Assembly: GCF_022758145.1 (NCBI RefSeq)
Contig: NZ_JAJVDH010000002.1
Coordinates: 868,001-932,000, forward strand
Source of the DNA: Pontibacter vulgaris
Lineage (GTDB): Bacteria > Bacteroidota > Bacteroidia > Cytophagales > Hymenobacteraceae
DNA length: 64,000 nt
Direction: 5' to 3'
Shown here: piece by piece, positions 34,140-43,500 of the stretch
How the letters are laid out: each line of letters starts with the position of its first letter
Position numbering within the stretch: the first letter of the stretch is position 1
Notes under the pieces: model-generated
Database searches by the model: none
What the model saw: only the letters and a program-made list of their open reading frames with translations
What the model was told of the DNA's origin: nothing
Made by a program: the position numbers and the translations under genes

Positions 34140-35141
34140 ATGAGGAGCATGACGAAGATTATAGGTGCTGTAGCCATGGTTTGCGGTTCGGCATTTTCAG
34201 CGAAGGCACAGGTTTATAAGGCCGAGGAGCCATTGGCACATACTTACTCTATTGTTGCCCGCGATGCCAAAACCGGCGAAATGGCGGTAGGCGTGCAAAG
34301 CCACTGGTTTTCGGTGGGTACGGCGGTGCCCTGGGCCGAGGCTGGTGTTGGAGTAGTTGCCACGCAATCTTTTACAAACAAATCATTTGGACCTCGCGGG
34401 CTGGAGCTGCTAAAGCAAGGCAAAACACCTGAGCAGGTATTGGCTATACTTTTAGCTGACGACGAAGGCCGCGAAGTACGCCAGGTAGCTATACTGGATG
34501 TGCAGGGGCGCGTGGCTACCCATACGGGTAAGCAATGCATACGCTATGCCGGGCATATTACAGGTAAAGATTTCTCGGTGCAGGCTAACATGATGCTTTC
34601 GGATAAAGTATGGCCTGCTATGGCGAAGGCTTTTGAAACAAGTGCCGCAAAACCACTGGCCGAGCGTGTGCTGCTTGCCATGCAGGCGGCTGAGCGCGAA
34701 GGAGGCGATATACGTGGCAGGCAATCGGCCGCCCTGGTGGTTGTAAACGGCAAAGCTTCGGGCCAGCCCTGGAACGACAAAACGATTGACCTGCGCGTAG
34801 ATGACCACGAAAAACCGCTGGACGAACTGGCCCGCCTGCTTAAAGTATACCGCGCTTACGAACACATGAACAACGGCGACCTGGCCGTAGAAAAAGGCCA
34901 GATGGATAAAGCTATGCAGGAATATGGCAAAGCCGAAACTATGTTTCCCAACAATCTGGAAATGAAGTACTGGCATGCCATTACACTGGCCAACAACGGG
35001 GAGGTGCACGGAGCTGTAAAACTGCTGCGCGAAGTATACAAGAAGGATAAAAACTGGAAAGAGCTTACCACCCGGTTACCCGAAGTTGGGCTGCTTAACC
35101 TCACGTCCCAGGATCTGCAGAAAGTGCTGGATGTAAAATAG
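34140..35141 (+). CDS. DUF1028 family protein with C-terminal TPR-like region
   Basis: The protein has 333 residues from ATG 34140; ATG 34149 is an alternative and both give a signal peptide ending FSAKAQ. The N-terminal DUF1028 domain is clear: HTYSIVARDAKTGEMAVGVQSH, FSVGTAVPWAEAGVGVVATQS, DVQGRVATHTG and RQSAALVVVNG. It is an Ntn-hydrolase-like fold of unknown activity. The C-terminal ~110 residues (YRAYEHMNNGDLAVEKGQMDKAMQEYGKAE...) are a TPR-like helical repeat that most DUF1028 proteins lack. It overlaps no gene and is divergent from the NYN gene. Confidence 0.85.
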   Translation: MRSMTKIIGAVAMVCGSAFSAKAQVYKAEEPLAHTYSIVARDAKTGEMAVGVQSHWFSVGTAVPWAEAGVGVVATQSFTNKSFGPRGLELLKQGKTPEQVLAILLADDEGREVRQVAILDVQGRVATHTGKQCIRYAGHITGKDFSVQANMMLSDKVWPAMAKAFETSAAKPLAERVLLAMQAAEREGGDIRGRQSAALVVVNGKASGQPWNDKTIDLRVDDHEKPLDELARLLKVYRAYEHMNNGDLAVEKGQMDKAMQEYGKAETMFPNNLEMKYWHAITLANNGEVHGAVKLLREVYKKDKNWKELTTRLPEVGLLNLTSQDLQKVLDVK

Positions 35142-35200
35142 GAATTGATAAGTATAATGGTGGTTGCAAGCGTAATTGGCTTTTGTTTTTAGATGACTTT

Positions 35201-35232
35201 CCTGTCATCTCGAGCGCTAGCCGAGGGATCTT
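35201..35232 (+). repeat. Short conserved Bacteroidota-style repeat core
   Basis: GTCATCTCGAGCGCTAGCCG followed by AGGGATCTT resembles the GTCATTTCGAGCGAAGTCGAG repeat I have seen widely in Bacteroidota intergenic DNA (recalled, not searched). It has a partial dyad (CTCGAGCGCTAG) and no gene. Confidence 0.4.
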
Positions 35233-35357
35233 AATCAGCCAAAGTATAAACCCGTTCTTTCACCCGAATTTATCCCTTCCCAACCTTCCCCTAAGAACAG
35301 GGGAAGGAGCTTTTACCTTTGGTAAAGTTGATGTTATAGTTTCATAGTTGCTGTTCT

Positions 35358-35670
35358 CCAACCACCCCAAACCCCTCCTTGTCTAAGGCGGGGAGTTTGG
35401 GAAGCTACAGGCAAATTCCCTCCTTGAGGAGGGTAGGGAGGTGTTTCATAGCTGCTAAACACCCCTATAGTGCCCTCAAGGGGACAGTGGTTCCAGTTGC
35501 ATAGCTGTTTACTAAGAAGTGTCAATCCCAGTCCTTGGGTTGAGCGCCTTCTATTGTTGCGGTGCCCGCAAGGGCAGCCCGCAGCGGAGCGAGGAGCAGC
35601 TTCAATAGACAGCGCGATGCCAAAGACGAGGCCGCCCGGCCTAGGAGAGCACCAATGTATAAATTGAAAC
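35358..35670 (-). repeat. Composite dispersed repeat, copy C (inverted)
   Basis: This 313-bp block is the inverted match of 8828-9130, including the CTTGTCTAAGGCGGGGAG end, the CACCCCTATAGTGCCCTCAAG block, the CAGTCCTTGGGTTGAGCGCC block and the GTATAAATTGAAAC edge. Between the first two blocks it holds an extra CTCCCTCC hairpin (TTCCCTCCTTGAGGAGGG) absent from copy B. The whole gap 35142-35910 is non-coding; another CCTTCCCCT..AGGGGAAGG hairpin lies at 35286-35311. Confidence 0.8.
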
Positions 35671-35910
35671 TGATGGCAAGTATATCTGAGGGTGAAAGTA
35701 TACTTGGAAGTATAGCCAGACATCAAAAGCAGTAACTATGAAACTATACCAGATTTCTCACCATCATTCAAAAAGACGATAAAGCATAATCAACCATAAT
35801 CAACCAAATAAACCTCTGACGTTACAACACCATACATCTGTAAAGAAGATTTACTATATTAACGGTCACAAACCTTAACAAACTAAACCAATAATTACAT
35901 CACCTTTACC

Positions 35911-37293
35911 ATGCAACTGAAACTCAAACTGCGCAACCTGGCTATTGCTGCGGCAACCGTAGTAGCCATGCCGGCGATGGCGCAACAAAATCCTGCTTCC
36001 GATTCGCTTACTATCCGGAAGATTTACGACAATGCCCTCACCAGTTACGAAAGCTACGAGAACCTGCGTTACCTGACCAAGAACATCGGTGCGCGCTTAA
36101 GTGGCTCGCCGCAAGCTGCCGCCGCTGTAGACTGGACCAAAAAAGTAATGGAAGGCATGGGCCTGGACCGTGTGTATGTGCAGGAAGTAATGGTGCCGCA
36201 TTGGGTGCGTGGCGAGAAAGAAGTTGGCCGCATAGAGGGAAAGAGAAAGCATGAAGTTGCCATTGCAGCGCTGGGTAGCTCCATTGGTACAGGTAAAAAA
36301 GGACTGAAGGCTGAGGTAGTGGAAGTGCATAGCCTGGAAGAGTTGAAGACGAAAGATGTAAAAGGTAAAATTGTTTTCTTCAACCGCCCTTTCGATAACA
36401 AGCACATACAAACAGGTGCAGCTTACGGCGGTGCCGTAGACCAGCGTGGTGCCGGCCCGGTAGCTGCTGCAAAGCAAGGCGCGGTTGGCGTTATTGTGCG
36501 CTCCATGACAAACGATTACCAGAATGTAGCACACACCGGTAACACCAAATACCAGGACGGGGTAGCGAAAATTCCGGCTGCGGCAATCAGCACAAACGGA
36601 GCTGAGTTTCTGAGCAAAATGCTGAAGGAAGATGCAAAACTAAAATTCTTTATGCGCATGAACTGCGAGACGCTGCCGGATGCGCTGTCTTACAATGTTA
36701 TTGGCGAGATCAAAGGAACGGAGAAACCTGATGAAATTATAGTGGTAGGCGGCCACCTGGATTCTTGGGATCTGGGCGAAGGGGCGCACGACGATGGTAC
36801 CGGTTGTATGCAGTCTATCGAAGTACTTCGACTTTTCAAAGCCATGGGCATTAAGCCGAAAAGAACGATTCGTGCCGTTATGTACATGAACGAAGAGAAC
36901 GGTTTGCGTGGCGGCCTGAAGTATGCGGAACTGGCCAAGAAAAATAACGAGAACCACATTGCTGCTATCGAATCGGATGCGGGTGGCTTTACGCCGCGTG
37001 GTTTCGGTATTGATGGCAACGACAGCCAGTATGCAAAAGCGCTTACCTGGAAAAACCTGCTGGCTCCTTACGGCTTGCACGATTTAACCCGTGGCGGTGG
37101 CGGCGCTGACATCGGCCCGCTGAAAGGCCAAGGAACAGTAGCTCTGATCGGCTTCCGCCCGGATTCGCAGCGTTACTTCGATTACCACCATACCATAATC
37201 GATACATTTGAGCAGGTTAACCGCCGCGAAATGCAGCTTGGTGCGGCTTCTATGGCATCGCTGGTATACCTGATTTCTGAATACGGTCTGTAA
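35911..37293 (+). CDS. M28 family peptidase (carboxypeptidase Q-like)
   Basis: The 460-residue exported protein has a signal peptide ending VVAMPAMAQ. The layout of plasma glutamate carboxypeptidase-type enzymes is present: an N-terminal cap, a PA-like insert (RGAGPVAAAKQGAVGVIVRSM), then catalytic GGHLDSWDLGEGAHDDGTG (zinc ligands H and D), MYMNEENGLRGGLKYAE (catalytic E), ESDAGGFTPRG and a final YFDYHHTIIDTFEQV (zinc His). It cleaves C- or N-terminal residues from peptides in the periplasm or outside. It stands alone with its own terminator and is a different subfamily from the M28 at 29082-30386. Confidence 0.92.
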   Translation: MQLKLKLRNLAIAAATVVAMPAMAQQNPASDSLTIRKIYDNALTSYESYENLRYLTKNIGARLSGSPQAAAAVDWTKKVMEGMGLDRVYVQEVMVPHWVRGEKEVGRIEGKRKHEVAIAALGSSIGTGKKGLKAEVVEVHSLEELKTKDVKGKIVFFNRPFDNKHIQTGAAYGGAVDQRGAGPVAAAKQGAVGVIVRSMTNDYQNVAHTGNTKYQDGVAKIPAAAISTNGAEFLSKMLKEDAKLKFFMRMNCETLPDALSYNVIGEIKGTEKPDEIIVVGGHLDSWDLGEGAHDDGTGCMQSIEVLRLFKAMGIKPKRTIRAVMYMNEENGLRGGLKYAELAKKNNENHIAAIESDAGGFTPRGFGIDGNDSQYAKALTWKNLLAPYGLHDLTRGGGGADIGPLKGQGTVALIGFRPDSQRYFDYHHTIIDTFEQVNRREMQLGAASMASLVYLISEYGL

Positions 37294-37345
37294 GTATAGA
37301 TTTGAAGAAGTGAAGATTGGAAAATGATCTTCAGAAGTAAAGTAT

Positions 37346-37382
37346 AAAGCCTGCTTTGGTTAATCCGAAGCAGGCTTTTTTG
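37346..37382 (+). terminator. Terminator after the second M28 gene
   Basis: AAAGCCTGCTT pairs with AAGCAGGCTTT around TGGTTAATCCG, followed by T6, 52 bp past the stop. An AAGTATA motif starts at the foot of the hairpin. Confidence 0.85.
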
Positions 37383-37402
37383 TTGAAATAAAATTCTTGT
37401 CA

Positions 37403-37435
37403 GGCGCTTATGGGAGCTGAGCACGCTACAAGGTC
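37403..37435 (+). repeat. Short dispersed repeat, diverged copy
   Basis: GGCGCTTATGGGAGCTGAGC followed by ACGCTACAAGGTC matches the hairpin at 9161-9193 in order and spacing, with several substitutions. Confidence 0.45.
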
Positions 37436-37443
37436 ATTTATAC

Positions 37444-38658
37444 TTACGGCAGCAGCAACGAGCTATCGCCGTAGCTCAGAAACCTATAGTTGTTATCCAG
37501 GGCATGTTGGTATACGTTGCGCCAGTTCTCGCCGATTAATGCTGAAACCAAGAGCAGCAACGTACTTTCCGGCTGATGAAAGTTAGTTACCAGGCCGGCG
37601 CAAATTCTGAAAGTATAACCGGGTGCAATAATGATCTGGGTGCTGGCATGCAGGTGATCGGTATTGTTGCGCTCTAAATACTGCAGCAACGCGGTTAAGG
37701 CCTGCTGCGGTGTTGGCAGATCTGTACTTTCATACGCCTGCCACTGGCTTACGTGTAAATCCTGCAAAGGAAGCTGCGGATGCTGGTATACTTTGGCTCC
37801 TAACCAGTACAGGCTTTCGAGAGAGCGCATGCTGGTTGTACCAACTGGTATGATCGGGTTGCCCAACTGTGCGAGTAGCCTTTGTAATAAGTTGCGGGTA
37901 ACGTATAGTTGCTCGGCGTGCATCTCGTGCTCTTCCATTACATCAGCCTTAACCGGCTTAAACGTGCCGGCACCAACGTGCAGCGTCAGGTAAGCAGTAT
38001 CTATACCTTTCTCCTGAAGCTGCGCCATTACTTTATCAGTAAAATGCAGGCCGGCTGTTGGCGCTGCTACGGCGCCTTGCTGCTCGGCATAAATGGTCTG
38101 GTAGCGGGTGCGGTCGTCGGGAGTCAGGTCGCGGTTAAGGTAGGGAGGAAGCGGTAGTTTGCCACAACGCTCCAGTACTTCAGCAAAAGTAAGCTCTTCT
38201 GGCTGCCAGCTGAATTTTATCAGGAAATGGCCTTCCTGCTGGGCTTCGCGTTCTGCGGTAAGTGTGCCGCCTTCAAACTGTAAGTATAAAGGGCCGCTTT
38301 TCCAGCGTTTGTTGTTGCCTACTAAACACTTCCAGGTACAGCTTTGGGTTTGCTGCATGGCCAGTTGTACTTCGCGGTGCGGCAGTACGGGCTCCAGGCA
38401 AAATATCTCTATTATACCACCTGTCTCTTTCTGAAAAAGCAAGCGTGCCTGCACTACCTTGGTATTATTGAACACCAGCAAGGTATGAGCCGGCAGCAAT
38501 TGCGGCAGATCAGTGAAAGTATAATCTGTGATGGCGCCGGTTTTATAGTATAGCAATTTAGACTGGTCGCGCTCGGGTAGCGGAAATTTGGCGATGCGCT
38601 CGTCTGGCAGCTCGTACACAAAATCCTTTATGGCCAGTTTTTTAGGGTCTGTTGTCAT
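37444..38658 (-). CDS. queA: S-adenosylmethionine:tRNA ribosyltransferase-isomerase
   Basis: The protein has 404 residues from ATG 38658; an 11-residue longer frame is possible. The QueA pattern is complete: FVYELPDERIAKFPLPERDQSKLLYY at the N-terminus, LLVFNNTKVVQARL, EGAVAAPTAGLHFT as QGAVAAPTAGLHFT, LTLHVGAGTFKPV, GTTSMRSLES and the C-terminal IIAPGYTFRICAGLVTNFHQPESTLLLLVSA. It transfers and isomerises the ribosyl part of SAM onto 7-aminomethyl-7-deazaguanine in tRNA, forming epoxyqueuosine. A TACCTTTG box 20 bp upstream is a likely -7 element. Confidence 0.95.
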   Translation of the reverse strand: MTTDPKKLAIKDFVYELPDERIAKFPLPERDQSKLLYYKTGAITDYTFTDLPQLLPAHTLLVFNNTKVVQARLLFQKETGGIIEIFCLEPVLPHREVQLAMQQTQSCTWKCLVGNNKRWKSGPLYLQFEGGTLTAEREAQQEGHFLIKFSWQPEELTFAEVLERCGKLPLPPYLNRDLTPDDRTRYQTIYAEQQGAVAAPTAGLHFTDKVMAQLQEKGIDTAYLTLHVGAGTFKPVKADVMEEHEMHAEQLYVTRNLLQRLLAQLGNPIIPVGTTSMRSLESLYWLGAKVYQHPQLPLQDLHVSQWQAYESTDLPTPQQALTALLQYLERNNTDHLHASTQIIIAPGYTFRICAGLVTNFHQPESTLLLLVSALIGENWRNVYQHALDNNYRFLSYGDSSLLLP

Positions 38659-38677
38659 GGGTAAGTATAATGCAGTG

Positions 38678-38685
38678 CAAAGGTA
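38678..38685 (-). promoter_or_regulatory. Putative -7 box for queA
   Basis: On the minus strand TACCTTTG matches TAnnTTTG exactly, 20 bp from the queA ATG. No matching -33 element was found, so confidence is limited. Confidence 0.45.
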
Positions 38686-38697
38686 ATGCACTTAAAT

Positions 38698-38740
38698 AAA
38701 AACTGCTGCCTTACTTTTCGGGAGCAGGGCAGCAGTTTTA
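38698..38740 (-). terminator. Terminator after the acidic hypothetical gene
   Basis: AAAACTGCTGCC pairs with GGCAGCAGTTTT around a 17-nt loop. On the minus strand it follows the stop at 38792 and is followed by T residues. A TATACTT motif abuts it on the plus strand. Confidence 0.78.
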
Positions 38741-38791
38741 TACTTTATAAAGCATGGCAGTAATTTATACTTTCTGCCAGTATTGATTTCG

Positions 38792-39331
38792 TTATTGTAT
38801 ACTTTTCAGGAGGTCTTCGTCAATTGGTTCGTCGTCGTCATCGTCGTGGGTGCGGTCAAAATCTACGTCCTGCAGCAGTTCCAGGCCTTCCATTATCAGC
38901 TCGTCTAACTCTTCTTTAGAGCCGGCATCCAGCGTACGCTCAAACAGACCAAGTATTTCCTCGCGCTGCGCGTTCACAAAAATCTCGTGGTATAAGTTGT
39001 CGAACAGGGCAATCTTTTTCTGCACGATCTTGTCGATCTCGCGGGTATTTTTTGCCTTTATGGCTTGCAGCAACAGGTCGAGTACTTCTTTGGTGTTCTC
39101 ATTATCAGCGAGGCGGGTAAAGGCCTTTACAAAAGCAATAGCTACGCTCAGGCGTAAAATCTCGAAACGGTAGTTGAGCTCTTCCGAAGCCTGATTTCCT
39201 TTTTGCAGCCGCGACGCTTTAAATGCCTGTTCAAATTTCTGGTATACGCTTGCTGCGCCACCTTCCAGGGCTACAGGTGCTTCGGGGGCGTAGGCTGTCT
39301 CTAGTAATAATTCAAGGCTTCTGGCGCTCAT
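38792..39331 (-). CDS. Conserved hypothetical protein with acidic tail
   Basis: The 179-residue protein has no signal peptide or membrane segment. It looks mainly helical (SEELNYRFEILRLSVAIAFVKAF, REIDKIVQKKIALFDNLYHEIF), ending in an acid-rich stretch (DFDRTHDDDDDEPIDEDLL). I do not recognise the family. A -7 box TACCTTTG lies about 33 bp upstream, and a terminator separates it from queA. It could be a small regulatory or adaptor protein; no function is assigned. Confidence 0.75.
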   Translation of the reverse strand: MSARSLELLLETAYAPEAPVALEGGAASVYQKFEQAFKASRLQKGNQASEELNYRFEILRLSVAIAFVKAFTRLADNENTKEVLDLLLQAIKAKNTREIDKIVQKKIALFDNLYHEIFVNAQREEILGLFERTLDAGSKEELDELIMEGLELLQDVDFDRTHDDDDDEPIDEDLLKSIQ

Positions 39332-39363
39332 GCTTGTTTCGAGGTTTTAGAGAAGTAAGGCTG

Positions 39364-39371
39364 CAAAGGTA
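39364..39371 (-). promoter_or_regulatory. Putative -7 box for the acidic hypothetical gene
   Basis: TACCTTTG on the minus strand, 33 bp from the ATG, is an exact TAnnTTTG. A clear -33 element is not visible. Confidence 0.4.
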
Positions 39372-39439
39372 ACAGTTTATACTTTGTAACCATACGCCTG
39401 GTTCAGGTGATGTACTTAACTATACTTTGCCACAAAAAG

Positions 39440-39480
39440 TAAAAAGGCTCCGCAGTATTAATTTACTGCAGAGCCTTTTA
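39440..39480 (-). terminator. Terminator of the minus-strand adhesin operon
   Basis: AAAAAGGCTC-C-GCAGTA pairs with TACTGC-A-GAGCCTTTTA around TTAATT, with one internal mismatch. It lies 55 bp past the PorP/SprF stop and ends the giant/PorP unit. Confidence 0.83.
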
Positions 39481-39535
39481 TTATCAGCGTAAGCCTTTTA
39501 CATATTTTATACTTAAGAGATTGCCTGTTTTATAC

Positions 39536-40537
39536 TTACCATACCCATTGCGGGCAAACCACCTTCCGGAAGTTATTGAGCTTAAAGCCAACTACTACTT
39601 CGTGGCTGCCGGCAGTAACCTGGTTCATTTCTGAAGTAGCAACTTCGTAAGAATATCCCACATCAAACAAGTGGCCCAGGTTTAAGCCTGCCATTACGGC
39701 CCAGGCATCGTTGTGGCGGTAAGAGGCGCCGCCCCAGATATACTGCGAATACATTACCCGCAGGTTGGCATCAATGGCAGGGCTTGCAGACGAGGTTGCC
39801 TTTACCATTACAGAAGGAATCAGGGCGACATCTTTAGAGGGGTAAAAACGCAAGCCGGCTGTGGCATATAAATGAGGAAGCAAGGTCATGTTTGGTTCTT
39901 CGCCCTGCTTAAAATCGTTCTGGTTGCGAAGTAGTTGCGTGCCCGCCAACCCCACAAAAAAATCCGGGCTGTAAAGCCACATGCCCACGTTCAGGTCTAT
40001 TTTAGTGGTGTTAAGCCTGTTGTCTGCCAGGTATGGGTCGTTGGGGTCTGGTACACGAGCCTCGATGGTGCTAATGCTATAGTTGGTTACGCCACTGGCT
40101 AAGCCGCTGGAGAGCGTGAGGTAACGGCTTACAGGCAAATGGTAGGAATAGCTTGCGTTTAATGTTGATGAGCGGAGCAAACCGGCCCGGTCTACCTGTG
40201 CTACACCACCCCAACCATGATGAGGCGCTGCTTTCTTATAGCTGTTTTTTCCTGCAAAGCCAAAGCGGTTTGATTTACGAGCTTTAGGTGAGCCGCTTGT
40301 ACTGGCATTGCCAATAGAGGAGTGTAAGGTAACATAAAAGCTTTCTGGAGCTCCTTCTACGCCTATCCATTGGCTCCGGTAGCTGGTGCGCAGATCGGTA
40401 TAGCTTTCTATGCCGCCTACAGCTGGGTTAACCAGGTAATTGTTAAGCATATACTGTGTGTATTGGGGGCGCTGCTGTGCGAACGCCCCGCTTATACTTG
40501 CTACTAATGTCAGAACTATGGCTGTAAGTCGTTTCAT
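39536..40537 (-). CDS. PorP/SprF family type IX secretion membrane protein
   Basis: The 333-residue protein has a signal peptide ending SGAFAQ. The PorP/SprF family opening is clear: QRPQYTQYMLNNYLVNPAVGGIESYTDLRTSYRSQWIGVEGAPESFYVTLHSS, then many beta strands (SYSYHLPVSRYLTLSSGLASG, PSVMVKAT) and a C-terminal SYEVATSEMNQVTAGSHEVVVGFKL. These outer-membrane beta barrels are needed to secrete or hold T9SS proteins with type B sorting domains, and each is usually encoded beside its cargo. Here the gene follows the 3107-residue protein gene by 14 bp, so it is probably its specific partner. It aligns well with the protein at 61395-62348. Confidence 0.92.
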   Translation of the reverse strand: MKRLTAIVLTLVASISGAFAQQRPQYTQYMLNNYLVNPAVGGIESYTDLRTSYRSQWIGVEGAPESFYVTLHSSIGNASTSGSPKARKSNRFGFAGKNSYKKAAPHHGWGGVAQVDRAGLLRSSTLNASYSYHLPVSRYLTLSSGLASGVTNYSISTIEARVPDPNDPYLADNRLNTTKIDLNVGMWLYSPDFFVGLAGTQLLRNQNDFKQGEEPNMTLLPHLYATAGLRFYPSKDVALIPSVMVKATSSASPAIDANLRVMYSQYIWGGASYRHNDAWAVMAGLNLGHLFDVGYSYEVATSEMNQVTAGSHEVVVGFKLNNFRKVVCPQWVW

Positions 40538-40551
40538 ATCTGCAGACTTGA

Positions 40552-43500
40552 TTATTTAATGATGGTTATACTTCCCGAAAGCGGCACTTCCTTATCGTTC
40601 AGGTAGATCACATAGTAGTAGGCACCCATTGGCAGCATCTTGCCGTTCCGGGTTCCGTCCCAAGGCTCTTTATATCCCTTCGATTCAAAAACCTTTTCGC
40701 CCCAGCGGGTATAAATGTGCACGGTACATTCCGGGTATTGCTCAATGTTCTCGATTCTGAAGTAATCGTTGAGGCCGTCTCCGTTAGCCGTGATAGCATT
40801 GGAGGTTATCACTTTTGGAAGCACTGTGATGGTAACCTGCTTTGTGGTGGTGCAGCCACCTTCGGTAGTTACCGTAACAGTGTAAGTTGTGGTAGTTTTA
40901 GGGCTGGCAAACGTATTGGCGCTATTTGGTGCAGATAAACCTTCGGCAGGAGACCAGGAGTAAGCCACGCCACCTTGTGCCGATAATTGCACGCTCTTGC
41001 CGGTAGTTATAGTTACATCGGGGCTAACAGTTACCTGCGGTGCTGCCACACGAACCTGTACCAACTGGCGCTCTGAACTGGCACAACCTTTTTCATTTAC
41101 TGCCTGCACAAAGTAGGCGGTTGTGGCATAAACTACAGGGGTAGTATAAGTAGTGCCAATATGTAGTAAGCGTCCGCCTGATGGTGCGTCGTACCACTCC
41201 AGTTGCTGGCCTGTTGCGGCAGTTGCCTGCAACGTGGCAGCTCCACCCGGGCAAATAGTTGCAGCAGTAGCTATAGGTTTAGCCGGAAGTGGTATAACTT
41301 CTATCTTCACAGCCTGGCTTATACTTTCAGCACATGGCCCGGTAGCTGTTACTTTTCTTCTGAACCAGGTTGTTTTAAAGTATGCTGTAGTTGGTGCATA
41401 ATGCTGGGCTGTTGCGCCGGCTATATCCTGATATGTAATCCCGTTCTCGCTGCTCTGCCACTGGTAAGTATAAATGCCATTGCCGCCACCTGGCATAGAA
41501 CCTGAGATTCTGGCAGGGATTGCGCCACTGCAAATAAGCTGGTCGGTAGCTATGGTATTGTTTGCGACAGGAGAAGAAATTGAAACCGTAACTGCGCGCC
41601 GTGTGCTGCTGGTACAACCTTCTGTATTGGTAGCGCTTACATAATAAGTGGTGGTAGCCGTTAAGATGCCCGTAGTAAACGTAATGCCTGTACCTAGTAA
41701 GCTGCCACCTGTTGCTGCATTATGCCACTGATATACTATACCTGAACTTGCGTTCTTAACAGCTATAGTTGTGCTGCTACCCTGGCAGGTTGTGGTATTG
41801 TCTGCAAGTGGGGTAGTCGGTAGTGGAGTTACAGTGATCTTTACCTCGTTGCTTATACTTTCAGGACAAGCCCCGGCTGCTTTAACTTTTCTTCTGAACC
41901 AGGTGTCTTTGGTTAAAACTACAGAAGGATACTCCTGGCCGTTAGTGCCAACTAAAGATTTATAGGTAAGGCCATCTTCGCTGTATTCCCACTGGTAGGT
42001 AATAGCACTGCCGCCACCTGTTGGCTGAGAGCCGCTAAGTTTTGCCATAGCACTACCACTACAGATCATTTGCTCAGTACCGATGGTATTGCCAACGATA
42101 GCTGGAACAACGTTTACTTCTACAGTCTGGGCGTTGCTGTTACAGGCAGGTGAGGTTGCCGTGTAAGCAATAACTGTAAAGGTAGTATTAGTGCTAAGTG
42201 CTTCGGTCTGGTAAGTAGTGCCGGTGTTTAAAAGCGCACCATTTTCATCAAACCATTTATAAACAAGCGCCGGATCAGGGGCCGTAACAAACAGATCAGC
42301 GCTGCTGCCTGTACAAACTGTAGCTCCTGAAATTTGGGGTATATCGGGTTTGGCTACTACGTTTACATCAACCTGTTTTTTAACCGTGCTCACACACCCT
42401 GTTGCCGTTACAACCTCCACATAGTAAACTTTGCTGGTATAAAGCCCTGTTGCCGAACTATAGGAAATACCTGTACCGATTAAGTCGCTTCCGGCTGCAT
42501 CGCTGTACCACTTATAAGTCAGGGTCGGGTCCGGATTATTCACCCATAGCTTAACCGTTTCGCCGGCGCATACGGTTGTACCTTCTACAACCGGTGTGGC
42601 AGGCATTGGGGTTACGGTTACCTGTACAGCTCTGCGGCCTAAACTTGTGCAGCCTGTCTGGTTAACAGCTTCTACAAAGTATACATTGCTCAGCTGAAGG
42701 TTAGAAACAGTATACCCTGAACCTGTTGCAAGCAATGTACCTCCTGCAGCAGCATCGTACCAACGATAGGTCAGGGCTGCATCCTGGTCAGTTACTGTTA
42801 AGGTTACACTTTCACCTGCGCAGATGGCTTTGTTACTTGCCGCCGGTACGGCTGGCGCTGGCATAACCTCAACTGCTACTGCCTTGCGTGCACTTACACA
42901 ACCTGAAGTCGTGATTGCCTCTACATAGTAGGTTTTGTTGGAAGTTAAGATATCGGAAGTATAAGTCGGGCCTGTAGCAAGTGCTGTTCCACCTGTGGCA
43001 GCAGCGTACCATTTATAGGTCAGGCTCATGTCTATCTGAATAACCGACAAGGTGGCGCCAGACCCGGCACAAATGCGTACATTCTCCGCTTCAGGTACTT
43101 CCGGTATAGGTGTTACCAACACGTTTATAGCCTTGCGCTGGCTGGCGCAGGCCTGTGCGGTATTTGTATAAGCTTCTACATAAAATAAAGTGTTAGAACT
43201 CAGGGCTGAGGTAGTATAAGAGGAACTGTTGCCCAGCAGTTTGCCGTTCCCATCGAACCAGCGGTAAAGCAGGGCAGGGTCAGGAGCGGTAACAGCCAGC
43301 GTGGTTCTGTCGCCGGCGCAGATGGCTTTATCAGCAGCTTGTGGCGTGGCCGGTACTGTTGTGCCTGTAATTACAACTGCTCTGCGTGGGCTGGTGCAAC
43401 CTTGTGCGTTAACTGCCTCCACATAAAATGTAGTAGAACCTGCCGTTGCTTCATACTTGTAGAAGGAGCCAGTAGTAATGCTGCTTCCGCCTTCAGGCAC

